A DNA stretch of 64,000 nucleotides from Paenibacillus sp. PK3_47 (GTDB lineage Bacteria > Bacillota > Bacilli > Paenibacillales > Paenibacillaceae): the NCBI RefSeq assembly GCF_023520895.1, contig NZ_CP026029.1, forward strand, positions 310,001-374,000. The letters run 5' to 3'. The position numbers and the translations under genes are program-made. The notes under the pieces are model-generated. The model made no database searches, was not told where the DNA came from, and worked only from the letters and a program-made list of their open reading frames with translations. Below, piece after piece: positions 32,760 through 41,404 of the stretch (positions are counted from its first letter, which is position 1; the number at the start of each line of letters is the position of its first letter).

Positions 32760-34313
32760 CTAAATTCCAAGATATTCATAGATTCCGGCAACAATCTCTC
32801 TGGCAATGCTGTCTTGGAGCTGTTGGCTGTACATTGCCGTTTCGTTCCCAGAATTCGTGAGATATCCTGCTTCCAGCAGGACTGCGGGCATACTCGTTTC
32901 TCTGGTGACATGCAGACTTTTGGTTCGGACACCTCTGTCTGCAAAGCCGGTTCCGGCGACCAGGTGTTTGTGCATGATCTGTGCGAGCGGCAGGCTTTCA
33001 CTTCTGGAATAATAAGTTTCACTGCCATTAATCTTCTCCCTGTTCGGATATGTAGCCGGCAATGAGTTACCATGCACCGAGATAAAGAGGCTGGCACCTG
33101 CTGCTTCTGCTACCTTTACCCGGCCCTGAAGACCGATTGTTGTATCTGCTGTACGTGTATAAACCACATCTATCTTGTTATCCCTTTTTAACAGTTCGCC
33201 TGCCTTCAGCACGACCGCAAGGTTAAATTCCTTTTCCAGCCTGCCGGTAAGACTTACCGCCCCGGGCTCGGTTCCCCCATGTCCGGCATCCAGAACAACC
33301 AGCGGCCTGCCGCCGGATCCCGTTCCCGGGTTCACATCCCCGCCTGAATTGGTAACATTCAAATCAATGGTCACCAGGCCAGTGGCATCATCAGAAGTCA
33401 GCTGATAAGGCTGGTTCCGGGAGGTCTGGATAACAAACCTAACGGTGGAAGGATTAACGCTGAACAGCGCGTACCTGATCTCAGAGACGAGCGGGTATCC
33501 GCTTGTATCGAGCTTGCCCTGCGGGCTGCCGCCTGCGGATGCTCCTGTAAGGCTGCTTCCGAACTCAGGAGCAAAAGCCGCCCCTTGGAAATCAACCACA
33601 ATCCGGTCCGGATTACTCATCTTCTGGACTGCCGGCTTAACTCCGCCTGCCGTGGCTACAATGAGCTTGTTCTCACTGAATACAGCGCCCATTACTAGCG
33701 GTGAGCCCTGGGCTGTGCCTCCCGTACCTGGTACCGGTGACGAAGACGGTACAGCACCTTCTGCAGTATTATCCGGAACTGCGGAAGGAACCGGGGGCTG
33801 GACAGGTGCAGGCACCGGAACAGCAGATGGCAGAGGATCTGCGGAAGTTTCTGTTCCGCCTGTATAACCTCCTGTAAGATAAACTGTCTTGTCTGTGTTA
33901 TCCCAGCCCACCTTCAGTCCAAACTGCTCGCTGACGAAGCGGATGGGGACCAGTACCGTTCCGCCGTTTTGTTTGGGTGCAGCGTTCAGGGCCAGCGACA
34001 CCCCGTCGGCCTCCGCCGTCTTGCTGCCTACTGCAAGCTGTACAATCTTTCCGTCCTGCTGGACGGTTACTTTACGCGACTGCTGCTCCCAGAGCACCTC
34101 AAACCCCAGATTCTCCACAACAACGCGTATCGGAATCATAACGCTTCCATTAACATTTTCGAGGCTTACCCCCTTGGGCAGTGCAATCTCCTGGTTGTCC
34201 ATAATAATTCTGCCCGCACCGTTTGCGGCAGCGGCAGTACCATGGCCGGCGAATGATAGCAGTAGCAGTGGCAGCAGCAAAAGAAATAACACCCGTTGTC
34301 CGGCTCTTCTCAT
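32760..34313 (-). CDS. Second N-acetylmuramoyl-L-alanine amidase, same architecture
   Basis: Secreted amidase of 517 residues, paralogous to its neighbour. Order: signal peptide (1-30, very Leu-rich), Cu-amine-oxidase-like domain (ending LVPIRFVSEQFGLKVGWDNTDKTVYL), a Pro/Ser/Ala-rich linker (about 160-205), an AMIN domain and Amidase_3. The catalytic residues are intact: VLDAGHGGTEPGAVS, the Glu of LEKEFNLAVVLK, SVHGNSL and PAVLLEAGYLTN. The linker is longer and more Pro-rich than in the neighbour. AGGAGAGG directly precedes the ATG at 34313, so I prefer it to the upstream ATG at 34334. There is a 163-nt gap to the next amidase gene. Confidence 0.92.
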   Translation of the reverse strand: MRRAGQRVLFLLLLPLLLLSFAGHGTAAAANGAGRIIMDNQEIALPKGVSLENVNGSVMIPIRVVVENLGFEVLWEQQSRKVTVQQDGKIVQLAVGSKTAEADGVSLALNAAPKQNGGTVLVPIRFVSEQFGLKVGWDNTDKTVYLTGGYTGGTETSADPLPSAVPVPAPVQPPVPSAVPDNTAEGAVPSSSPVPGTGGTAQGSPLVMGAVFSENKLIVATAGGVKPAVQKMSNPDRIVVDFQGAAFAPEFGSSLTGASAGGSPQGKLDTSGYPLVSEIRYALFSVNPSTVRFVIQTSRNQPYQLTSDDATGLVTIDLNVTNSGGDVNPGTGSGGRPLVVLDAGHGGTEPGAVSLTGRLEKEFNLAVVLKAGELLKRDNKIDVVYTRTADTTIGLQGRVKVAEAAGASLFISVHGNSLPATYPNREKINGSETYYSRSESLPLAQIMHKHLVAGTGFADRGVRTKSLHVTRETSMPAVLLEAGYLTNSGNETAMYSQQLQDSIAREIVAGIYEYLGI

Positions 34314-34424
34314 CCTTTCCTCTCCTTTTGGCAAATTGATAGACTCATAGAAACCCAGATAAGATTAAGACGACAGCAATCTCCAAATGTTGCCTGCAAA
34401 GGCAATGAATATCTCGATTATAGC

Positions 34425-34464
34425 AAAAAAACTTCTATTTCCGACACCCGGAAATAGAAGTTTT
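34425..34464 (-). terminator. Terminator of leuCD
   Basis: Perfect 13-bp stem AACTTCTATTTCC/GGAAATAGAAGTT with a 7-nt loop, followed by T on the minus strand. Confidence 0.92.
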
Positions 34465-34502
34465 GTGTAAATTCTGTCAGCCAGGTAACTCTGGCAGGCG
34501 AA

Positions 34503-35105
34503 TTAAGCGAACAGCTTCGCGGCGTGGCGCTCTTCATAGGCGGCAATTTCATCCGCATGCTGAAGCGTAAGCCCGATGTCATCCAGCCCCTGCAGCAGGA
34601 ACTGCCGGCGGTGCTCATCCAGATCAAAGCTGATGCTGAGTCCGTAGTCATCGCTGACCTTGTTGTTCTCCAGGTCAACAGTCAGGCTGTAGCCCTCATG
34701 CTCAGCCGTACGGTTGAACAGATCATCCACCTGCTCTTCGGACAGCTTGATCGGCAGAATGCCGTTCTTAAAGCAGTTATTGTAGAAAATATCCGCATAG
34801 GACGGAGCAATAACGACTCTGAAGCCATAGTCCATAATCGCCCAAGGCGCGTGTTCACGGGATGAGCCGCAGCCAAAGTTGGCGCGCGAGATCAGCACCG
34901 ATGCTCCCTGGTAGCGGGGTTTATTCATCTCAAAGCCAGGGTTATCATTCCCTGCTTCGTCAAAACGCCATTCATAGAACAGAAACTGTCCGAACCCTGT
35001 CCGCTCAATCCGTTTCAAAAACTGTTTTGGAATAATTGCATCTGTATCCACATTGACCCGGTCCACCGGAGCAACAATTCCTGTTAATTTCTTGAATGCT
35101 TCCAT
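34503..35105 (-). CDS. leuD: 3-isopropylmalate dehydratase small subunit
   Basis: Small (swivel) subunit of isopropylmalate isomerase in leucine synthesis, 200 residues. It has the family motifs [27 protein letters not shown] and the C-terminal ITFDLD-like [24 protein letters not shown]. It is 32 nt downstream of leuC, followed by a terminator, so leuC-leuD form a complete two-gene unit. leuA and leuB are not in the window. Confidence 0.95.
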   Translation of the reverse strand: MEAFKKLTGIVAPVDRVNVDTDAIIPKQFLKRIERTGFGQFLFYEWRFDEAGNDNPGFEMNKPRYQGASVLISRANFGCGSSREHAPWAIMDYGFRVVIAPSYADIFYNNCFKNGILPIKLSEEQVDDLFNRTAEHEGYSLTVDLENNKVSDDYGLSISFDLDEHRRQFLLQGLDDIGLTLQHADEIAAYEERHAAKLFA

Positions 35106-35137
35106 TGTTATTTCCTCCCGCTCTCTCTCAAAATATT

Positions 35138-36562
35138 CTATGCGTTGACGGCTTCAGTCTTGTAGTTCCAGTCACGGACGTCGGTAAAGCGTCCCTTGAT
35201 TGCAGCCGCAGCCGCCATTGCCGGAGATACGAGGTGCGTGCGTCCGCCGCGTCCCTGGCGTCCTTCAAAGTTCCGGTTCGAAGTCGATGCGCAGCGCTGT
35301 CCGGGCTGGAGAACATCCGGGTTCATCGCCAGGCACATACTGCAGCCCGCCTCGCGCCATTCAAAGCCCGCTTCAGTGAATACTTTATCGAGACCTTCCT
35401 TTTCAGCCTGCATTTTCACACGTCCGGAGCCCGGTACGACAATTGCCGTAACTTTATCGGATACCTTGTGGCCTCTGGCTACCTGAGCCGCTGCCCGCAG
35501 ATCCTCAATCCGTCCGTTGGTGCAGGAACCGATGAACACATAATCAATATCAATTTCCGACATCGGCGTGCCTGGTGTCAAATCCATATATTCAAGCGCT
35601 TTTTCAGCAGCCTTGCGTTCATTTTCAGTGGTGAAGTCAGCCGGATTCGGTACGCTGGAATTAATATCGGTACCCATACCCGGGCTGGTGCCCCAGGTTA
35701 CCTGAGGAATCAGGGTTTCCACATCGAACTCGACAACGGTATCGTACTCGGCACCTTCGTCACTTACGAGGTTCTTCCAAGACTCAACGGCAGCATCGTA
35801 GGCTGCGCCTTGAGGCACGTACTCACGTCCGCGCAGATATTCAAATGTAATTTCATCCGGCGCGATCAGTCCTGCTCTCGCTCCGCCTTCGATCGACATG
35901 TTGCAGACTGTCATGCGCTCTTCCATCGACAGCTCGCGGATAGCCTCACCTGTATATTCAATAACATATCCTGTAGCAAAGTCTGTACCGTATTTGGCAA
36001 TAACGCCGAGGATCATATCCTTTGCAGTTACGCCCGGATTACGTTTGCCTGTAAAACGCACTTCCATCGTCTTGGCTTTGGACTGCTGCAGGCACTGTGT
36101 AGCCAGTACGTGTTCAACTTCACTGGTTCCGATCCCGAACGCCAGTGCGCCGAAAGCGCCATGTGTGGAGGTATGGCTGTCGCCGCAGACAATTGTTTTG
36201 CCGGGATGGGTCAGGCCGATTTCAGGGCCCATTACGTGCACGACCCCTTGGTCAATGTCATTCAGGTCAAACAGTCTGACTCCGAAATCACGGCAGTTCT
36301 GCGACAGGGTGTCAATCTGCTGCTTGGAGATAGGGTCCGTAATATTGAAACGGTCCTTGGTTGGAACGTTGTGGTCCATGGTTGCAAAAGTAAGCTCCGG
36401 ACGGCGCACCTTGCGGCCACTCAGACGAAGACCTTCAAAAGCCTGCGGGGAAGTAACCTCATGTACCAGATGCAGATCGATATAAATGATGCTCGGTTTG
36501 CCTTCCTCTTGATGAATTACGTGATTATCCCAAATTTTCTCAAACATTGTCTTGTTGCCCAT
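35138..36562 (-). CDS. leuC: 3-isopropylmalate dehydratase large subunit
   Basis: Aconitase-type subunit that binds a [4Fe-4S] cluster and isomerises isopropylmalate, 474 residues. The cluster cysteines are in [14 protein letters not shown] and the [10 protein letters not shown] pair. The substrate-binding [26 protein letters not shown] is complete. GAGGTG lies 9 nt before the ATG at 36562 ([15 protein letters not shown]), which matches known LeuC N-termini; the open frame extends to 36637 without a site. The leader contains an inverted repeat that could affect expression. Confidence 0.95.
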   Translation of the reverse strand: MGNKTMFEKIWDNHVIHQEEGKPSIIYIDLHLVHEVTSPQAFEGLRLSGRKVRRPELTFATMDHNVPTKDRFNITDPISKQQIDTLSQNCRDFGVRLFDLNDIDQGVVHVMGPEIGLTHPGKTIVCGDSHTSTHGAFGALAFGIGTSEVEHVLATQCLQQSKAKTMEVRFTGKRNPGVTAKDMILGVIAKYGTDFATGYVIEYTGEAIRELSMEERMTVCNMSIEGGARAGLIAPDEITFEYLRGREYVPQGAAYDAAVESWKNLVSDEGAEYDTVVEFDVETLIPQVTWGTSPGMGTDINSSVPNPADFTTENERKAAEKALEYMDLTPGTPMSEIDIDYVFIGSCTNGRIEDLRAAAQVARGHKVSDKVTAIVVPGSGRVKMQAEKEGLDKVFTEAGFEWREAGCSMCLAMNPDVLQPGQRCASTSNRNFEGRQGRGGRTHLVSPAMAAAAAIKGRFTDVRDWNYKTEAVNA

Positions 36563-36588
36563 TGATTTCACCTCATTAGTAGAATCGT

Positions 36589-36623
36589 TCATTGGAAGAG
36601 AGCGTGGAGTCTCTCTTGAATGA
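36589..36623 (-). promoter_or_regulatory. Inverted repeat in the leuC leader
   Basis: TCATT-(GG)-AAGAGAG (36589-36602) pairs with CTCTCTT-G-AATGA (36611-36623) around an 8-nt loop, 27-61 nt upstream of the leuC start. It could be an RNA hairpin or an operator; no T-tract follows. Confidence 0.35.
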
Positions 36624-36856
36624 TCTAAATATAACATCCTGCTGTTTATAATTCCAAGATATGATTTCTATAGATGTGATAGTCTGAGCCTATAAGCTAT
36701 GTTGGGGTAAATTAGGAAATGCCGCGCTACATAAGGGTTTGTAATATTTGTACTTAGGCTCACTTATGGGTGGTTGGGACCAGAAATTTTACATTTCGTC
36801 CCCACTTTGTCCCCATGGGGACGGATCATTTTATATGAAAGGAGCGGGACATATAA

Positions 36857-37045
36857 ATGCCTGAAGAAAGTACAGAATTGACCGGAAGAGAAAAGTTTGC
36901 AATTGAATGGGCGCTACAGATCTACATTGAAGGTCTTCAGAAGGACATAAAGAGATGGGAAGGCGACAAGGCAGCAGAGGATTGTAAGGTATTGCTGGCT
37001 GCAGCAGAGTCTGCTCTGATAAAAACCAAGTCGCAATCCTTATGA
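36857..37045 (+). CDS. Small helical hypothetical protein
   Basis: 62 residues (MPEESTELTGREKFAIEWALQIYIEGLQ...), charged and predicted helical, without signal or membrane segment. AAAGGAG lies 12 nt before the ATG, a little far. It is the first of two short plus-strand genes in an accessory patch. I do not recognise the family. Confidence 0.5.
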   Translation: MPEESTELTGREKFAIEWALQIYIEGLQKDIKRWEGDKAAEDCKVLLAAAESALIKTKSQSL

Positions 37046-37082
37046 TGATAGCGAAGGAAAATTTTCCTGGAGGTAGATATAT

Positions 37083-37538
37083 ATGAAATGCGAAGAGTTG
37101 AATCCTGATGCACGGGTTCGTATAAAAGAGGGGCATCCCAGTGGATACGGCGGACGCACCGGAAAAATCGTTGCTATTGAGGTAACCAAATTCGACACCA
37201 AGAGACATTCCCCTGCATGTAAAATGATCTTCGCAACCATTCCGCTAAATATCAGGATTTTTGCAACCGGAGGAATCATCCACTTTACATTTTTGAGTTT
37301 TTTCAATGATTTACTTTACCTCAAAAATGCAAATTCGCAAACGCTCGGGAAAATGAAAACGGTATGCCGCATAACGCCACCAGGGCATTGCCAGCATACC
37401 GCTTCTTTGTTAGGTAAAGCCCTTGTGAGAATTGATCCCTCGGAGGTGCTTAACGTCTGTCAAGGCCAAAACCGGCCTGATTTGAGGAACGGACGCCCGG
37501 ACATCCGCACAAAATCATTTAATTTGGTGCGAATGTAA
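37083..37538 (+). CDS. KOW-like small protein, possibly interrupted
   Basis: GGAGGT lies 8 nt before the ATG, so translation surely starts here. The first 33 residues, MKCEELNPDARVRIKEGHPSGYGGRTGKIVAIE, look like a KOW/SH3-type beta domain. Residues 34-110 are dominated by sequence that forms hairpins at the DNA level (for example CATTTTTGAG/CTCAAAAATG and CGGTATGC/GCATACCG) and do not read like protein. From residue 111 the protein-like sequence GKALVRIDPSEVLNV resumes in the same frame. I suspect a 231-nt insertion (about 37182-37412) in a gene that originally encoded a protein of about 70 residues. Function unknown. Confidence 0.45.
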   Translation: MKCEELNPDARVRIKEGHPSGYGGRTGKIVAIEVTKFDTKRHSPACKMIFATIPLNIRIFATGGIIHFTFLSFFNDLLYLKNANSQTLGKMKTVCRITPPGHCQHTASLLGKALVRIDPSEVLNVCQGQNRPDLRNGRPDIRTKSFNLVRM

Positions 37539-37603
37539 CTGCAGAACATCTCTTTAAGCACGCTTCTCTTTATAACATTAATTTATTCGGTACGAAATTC
37601 GAG

Positions 37604-38053
37604 TTAGAAAGGTACGTCAGATGCTCGTACGTTAACTGTTCCACTTACTGTACCATTAGGTGTATTATAATCTAAATAAAAAGTCTGTCCACCTGCGTTA
37701 GTAGTAGTAATAGTTTTAGTGCCATTTCCACTAACTGTCCATGTTCCTATATTTATTTTGCTACCAGATGATGATCTGTACGATAAATACATTGTTAAAG
37801 TTTGGGATGATGTATTGGTAACATATATTCTTCCATAATTGAATCCAGCTTGGTGGGTCCAAGAATTCCCACCATTATTTAAACTAGCATTCTCTATAGC
37901 TACGTAGTCGGTCATTGGTGTTATTCCACCAGGATTAGTTGAGACTACAGATGCAGTTGGTACTGGAGGTTCAGCAGCAAAGACTGAACCAGATGACAAC
38001 GACATTGTAGCGACTATTGCGGTAGCAACTAAAAAACTCTTTTTCATTTTCAT
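37604..38053 (-). CDS. Small secreted protein of unknown function
   Basis: About 149 residues with a clear signal peptide (MKMKKSFLVATAIVATMSLSSGSVFA, cleavage before AEPP). The mature part is rich in Thr, Ser, Asn and Gly and looks like a beta-sandwich (YGRIYVTNTSSQTLTMYLSYRSSSGSKINIGTWTVSGNGTKTITT). GGAGGG is placed 7 nt before the ATG at 38053. The gene is clearly more AT-rich than its neighbours and lies beside an insertion sequence, which suggests acquisition by transfer. There are no catalytic motifs. Upstream lies an AT-rich inverted repeat. Confidence 0.75.
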   Translation of the reverse strand: MKMKKSFLVATAIVATMSLSSGSVFAAEPPVPTASVVSTNPGGITPMTDYVAIENASLNNGGNSWTHQAGFNYGRIYVTNTSSQTLTMYLSYRSSSGSKINIGTWTVSGNGTKTITTTNAGGQTFYLDYNTPNGTVSGTVNVRASDVPF

Positions 38054-38112
38054 TTTCATTCCCTCCGATTTTGTGTTGATATGTAAAACCATCACCTTAT
38101 CCCCACATTAGG

Positions 38113-38150
38113 AGATATATGGTAATAAAATTAGATTACCCTATATATCT
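38113..38150 (-). promoter_or_regulatory. Inverted repeat upstream of the secreted protein
   Basis: AGATATATGGTAAT (38113-38126) and ATTACCCTATATATCT (38135-38150) form a long imperfect dyad 60-97 bp before the start codon. It may be an operator or part of the island boundary. Confidence 0.35.
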
Positions 38151-38332
38151 ATTAATTACAACACTTCCAATAATGACATTTACCGGAATTTGAGTAGGAG
38201 AATGAATAGGATTTGATGCTTGCGACTACCGCGCATATGCTTTATTCAGCTCCAGACGCTCCACTATAATCTCCACTCCACTGTCTATCCATCTTTTGAG
38301 ATTAAGTCAATAAAGTGGACACGGTAAAACGG

Positions 38333-39169
38333 TCAATGTGCACGTTTAAGCTTGCTGTAATATTGTGACTCAAAGCGATCCGGTGAGAGATAGCCTAGCT
38401 TACTGTGTATTCGTTTCCGGTTGTAAAAGAACTCAATATACCGAAACAGATGGCTTTCAGCCTCCTTTTGAGTCTGGAAGGGAGGTCTACGGTGGATTAA
38501 TTCTCGCTTAAGGATGCTGTGGAACGATTCAATGCACGCATTATCGTAGCAGTTTCCCCGGCGGCTCATGCTGCGAATCATACGGTACTCTTTTAACTTC
38601 TTACGGTACTCTACAGAGGCATACTGGCTTCCCCGGTCCGAATGGTGGATGACTCCCTTGTCCGGTTTCTGGGCCTCATAAGCCTTGTCTAGAGCGTCAG
38701 AAATCAACTCTACTTTCATTCGGTTTCCCAACTGCCAGCCGACAATCTTGCGCGTAAATAAATCGAGAACGCTCGCTAAATAAACCGTGCCTTGGCGGAT
38801 ACGAATGTAGGTAATTTCGGTGACCCAGACTTGGTTAGGTTTTGTGCATACATCGAAATGTTGGTTTAACCAATTTGGAGCAATCGGGAAGTCATGGTTC
38901 GAATCCGTTGTTTGGACTTTGAATTTCCCCATTGCTTGCGAGCGAAGATTCCGTGCCCGCATAAGCCGGCCTACTGTTTTTTCACTTACGGTAAACCCTT
39001 CTTCGTGCAATTTTCTAGTGATTTTGGGGCTGCCATAAATCGCATCATTGTCATGAAAGTGGTATTCAATACGCTCTACCAGCTGGTCCCGGCGCTTTTT
39101 TCGGTCACTGGGAGGGGTGCTCCGCCATTTGTAATACCCACTTCGGGATACACCAAGTACGCTGCACAT
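38333..39169 (-). CDS. IS3-family transposase OrfB, first catalytic Asp replaced
   Basis: 278 residues with the HTH_21 region (KITRKLHEEGFTVSEKTVGRLMRARNL) and an rve integrase core. The DDE motif expected as W-V-T-D-I-T-Y reads W-V-T-E-I-T-Y here (codon GAA), so the first catalytic Asp is Glu. The second Asp (HHSDRGSQYASVEY) and the Glu (GNCYDNACIESFHSILKREL) are intact. OrfB normally depends on a -1 frameshift from OrfA, which is largely missing. The protein is therefore probably inactive. Confidence 0.9.
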   Translation of the reverse strand: MCSVLGVSRSGYYKWRSTPPSDRKKRRDQLVERIEYHFHDNDAIYGSPKITRKLHEEGFTVSEKTVGRLMRARNLRSQAMGKFKVQTTDSNHDFPIAPNWLNQHFDVCTKPNQVWVTEITYIRIRQGTVYLASVLDLFTRKIVGWQLGNRMKVELISDALDKAYEAQKPDKGVIHHSDRGSQYASVEYRKKLKEYRMIRSMSRRGNCYDNACIESFHSILKRELIHRRPPFQTQKEAESHLFRYIEFFYNRKRIHSKLGYLSPDRFESQYYSKLKRAH

Positions 39170-39200
39170 CTTTTCAATCCGGAATGTTGAGCGGTGCTTC

Positions 39201-39272
39201 TCAATAAACTGAAACTTTAGCTCCGGTCTTTTCTTCTTTGAACTGTTTGTTATATCGCTTTCGTTCTGCCAC
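39201..39272 (-). pseudogene. Remnant of IS3 orfA
   Basis: GTG at 39272 behind AGGTGG starts VAERKRYNKQFKEE, a typical OrfA N-terminus, but after 14 codons the frame passes into the sequence that precedes orfB and stops after 23 codons. The HTH and leucine zipper of OrfA are missing, so roughly 300 bp have been deleted. Confidence 0.75.
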
Positions 39273-39386
39273 GGTTACCACCTCTTCTAGAGTTTATTCT
39301 ATTATCATAGGTTAGATTTACCGTGTCTACTTACTAGTCTAATTCACAGGTCCATTATTTTGCGCTGGAGGTGTGTTTTGGGATCC

Positions 39387-39519
39387 TAACGGACCCAAGG
39401 TCCGTTATATCATCCGAAAGAGCGTCATCGATCCAACTTTTGGCGGAATAACGGAACTACGGTCTGTTAGCGGTGGAAACGGGGCGTTTTTCGGCAAATA
39501 ACGGACGCAGTGTCCGTTA
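39387..39519. repeat. Three TAACGGAC...GTCCGTTA palindromes
   Basis: Perfect dyads at 39387-39407 and 39499-39519 and a one-mismatch copy at 39449-39469, spaced 62 and 50 bp. The same motif is seen near 17.3 kb. A separate perfect 10-bp hairpin, GGACGATGCA/TGCATCGTCC, lies at about 39532-39559. The stretch 39343-40004 otherwise shows no supportable gene. Confidence 0.7.
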
Positions 39520-40004
39520 GCGTGAGGAAGGGGACGATGCATATCGAGTGCATCGTCCGTTTGACATTGAGTGACGCGCCAGCAGCCTAACGCACCCACA
39601 CACTCATTGCACTGGCACAGCTTGGCCGGCGTGCAAACTAAGTCCTATTTGCTGACCAACCGCGGCGTCCGCGCCGACGGATGCAGAATTCTTGCGCCGA
39701 CTGCCAAATGTCAGAGATTATGTACGGAGGCGGAATCTGCCGTTCTACATCTGGGCTGCCTTCCGGGCGTTATTAGCTACTGCCCAGCCGCCGCCTATGC
39801 AAAAGTAAGCTTCTACGCCCTTGCACTATTCCCGACCTAAACATCCTCTCCCGTAAACAACTCACTCAAAGCTCTGAAATTCATCATTTCGTGAAGCACT
39901 TGTCCAGTGAAATATAAGCTTCAATTCCCGGACAGCAAACCGCCTATGTAAAAACATAACTCTATAGGATATACTTATAAGATAACTATTTAAGGAGTCG
40001 TGCA

Positions 40005-40916
40005 ATGGAACTTAGACAACTGCAATATGCCCTGCAAATTGCGGCAGAGCGGAATTTCTCCCGGGCTGCGGACAAGCTGCATATTGCCCAGCCCTCCCTT
40101 AGCCAGCAGCTGTCCAAGCTGGAAAAGGAGCTCGGCGTTATGCTGTTTCAGCGCAATACCAGCTCTGTGGAGCTGACCTATGCGGGCCAAAAGTTCGTGG
40201 AGCATGCCGGAGCCATTATTGACGCCGTGGAACTGCTGCGCCAGGAAATGTCGGATATTTCCCAGCTTCGTACCGGAAGTGTAGTCGTCGGCAGCATGCC
40301 GATCACCGGAGCCCACCTTCTTCCTCATGTACTGCCTGTGTTCAAACGGAAATATGCCGATGTGGAGATCACGCTGCTCGAAGATTCCTCCATGAATCTG
40401 GAAAAGCTTACAGCCAGCGGCCAGACCGATCTCAGCCTGCTGTCGCTTCCGCTGGAGATTCCTACACTTACTTATGAGGTGCTGGGAGAAGAACGGATTG
40501 ATCTGGCCGTACCGCCTGAGCACCGTTTTGCCGCCAGAGGTGCGGAAGGCATCAGAACCTCGCTTCATGAGCTGAAGGACGAGCCGTTTATTGTACTTAA
40601 GCAAGGCCAGGGTTTCCGCAAAATGACGATGGATCTCTGCCGGGAAGCCGGCTTTGAGCCGCGCATTGTGTTTGAGAGCAATAATATGGAGACTGTGCAG
40701 TCGCTGGTCGCTACAGGCATGGGTGTTACACTTGTCCCCCACTTTATAGCGCGGGCGCCGCGCAGTGAGTTTGTTCCTGTATACCTGCAGCTTGCTGAAC
40801 CCGTGCCCAGCCGGACTCTGGTCATCGCCTACCGCCGGGGACGCTACTTATCGAAGGCTGCCGAAGCTTTTATTGATACGTTTAAAACCACGGTTGCCGC
40901 CCTTTCTGAGGAGTAG
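40005..40916 (+). CDS. LysR-family transcriptional regulator
   Basis: DNA-binding regulator of 303 residues. The N-terminal winged HTH reads MELRQLQYALQIAAERNFSRAADKLHIAQPSLSQQLSKLEKELGVMLF, followed by the linker helix and two-lobed effector domain (SVVVGSMPITGAHLLPHVLPVFKRKYADVEITLLE ... ESNNMETVQSLVATGMGVTLVPHF). TAAGGAG lies 8 nt before the ATG. LysR genes usually face their targets; the next minus-strand operon is leuCD, now separated by an accessory patch of more than 3 kb. A link to leuCD is only an inference. The ligand is unknown. Confidence 0.92.
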   Translation: MELRQLQYALQIAAERNFSRAADKLHIAQPSLSQQLSKLEKELGVMLFQRNTSSVELTYAGQKFVEHAGAIIDAVELLRQEMSDISQLRTGSVVVGSMPITGAHLLPHVLPVFKRKYADVEITLLEDSSMNLEKLTASGQTDLSLLSLPLEIPTLTYEVLGEERIDLAVPPEHRFAARGAEGIRTSLHELKDEPFIVLKQGQGFRKMTMDLCREAGFEPRIVFESNNMETVQSLVATGMGVTLVPHFIARAPRSEFVPVYLQLAEPVPSRTLVIAYRRGRYLSKAAEAFIDTFKTTVAALSEE

Positions 40917-40952
40917 CATTCTGCGGTTACAATTACAATCGTCCAACAACAA

Positions 40953-40997
40953 AACAATGCCCTTTTGCCTCCTATCAGGAGACCTAAGGGCATTGTT
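40953..40997 (-). terminator. Terminator of the small minus-strand gene
   Basis: 12-bp stem AACAATGCCCTT/AAGGGCATTGTT, followed by TTTGTTGTTGG on the minus strand. It lies between convergent genes and may also serve the LysR gene. Confidence 0.75.
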
Positions 40998-41052
40998 CTG
41001 CTTGTACGGATCACTTCTCTATCATCAGGTCTGCTCAAGTTGAGCTCTGTTC

Positions 41053-41250
41053 CTATTTACGCAGGTTATGCTGGCTGATCAGACGGTTCTGATCATCGGA
41101 CAGCCGTGACGTACTATCGTCTACGGGTCCTCTTGACCGGTTATCCCCGGCTTTTTCCTCTACAAAATCGCGCATCGCCTGGTTCTGGAATTCTGCTGTC
41201 TCTTGGATGTTCTGGTTCTGTTCCTGCTGGACATTGTTGTCTTTACTCAT
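41053..41250 (-). CDS. Small hydrophilic Gln/Asn-rich protein
   Basis: 65 residues without any hydrophobic segment: MSKDNNVQQEQNQNIQETAEFQNQAMRDFVEE, then a basic/acidic tail ending SQHNLRK. AGGAGGT is 8 nt before the ATG and a terminator follows the stop, so it is very probably translated. The composition resembles small spore or desiccation-type proteins, but there is no SASP motif, so I leave the function open. Confidence 0.75.
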   Translation of the reverse strand: MSKDNNVQQEQNQNIQETAEFQNQAMRDFVEEKAGDNRSRGPVDDSTSRLSDDQNRLISQHNLRK

Positions 41251-41358
41251 TGGAATGCACCTCCTAGTAACAGGTTATAAGTACTTTACCCGTTCCCCTG
41301 GAGGATAAACACCATTTTCCAGCCCGTATATTCCAAAAAATATTAGCGTTTTCTCTCT

Positions 41359-41387
41359 TTGCAAACCGCACTTCCCCATGTTATTCT
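41359..41387 (+). promoter_or_regulatory. Sigma-A promoter of the proline operon
   Basis: TTGCAA (41359-41364), a 17-bp spacer and TATTCT (41382-41387) lie just upstream of the T-box leader. Confidence 0.7.
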
Positions 41388-41404
41388 AAATGACAATAGT
41401 GAAA

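Larger units (their letters stand above)
38302..39342 (-). mobile_element. IS3-family insertion sequence, internally deleted
   Basis: The ends carry related inverted repeats: AGTGGACACGGTAAA on the left (38314-38328) and AGTAGACACGGTAAA on the right (read on the minus strand), each preceded by TTAAGTCAATAA- or TTAGACTAGTA-like sequence. Inside are an intact-length orfB and a remnant of orfA. At about 1.04 kb it is shorter than a usual IS3 member because most of orfA is missing. I could not identify a clean target duplication, so the outer boundaries are approximate. Confidence 0.8.

Noticed and set aside
35096..36565. Long plus-strand open frame opposite leuC
   Set aside because: Antisense shadow of leuC caused by codon bias.
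39571..39840. Plus-strand 89-codon frame upstream of the LysR gene
   Set aside because: No ribosome binding site, odd composition, and it sits in a repeat-rich intergenic region.
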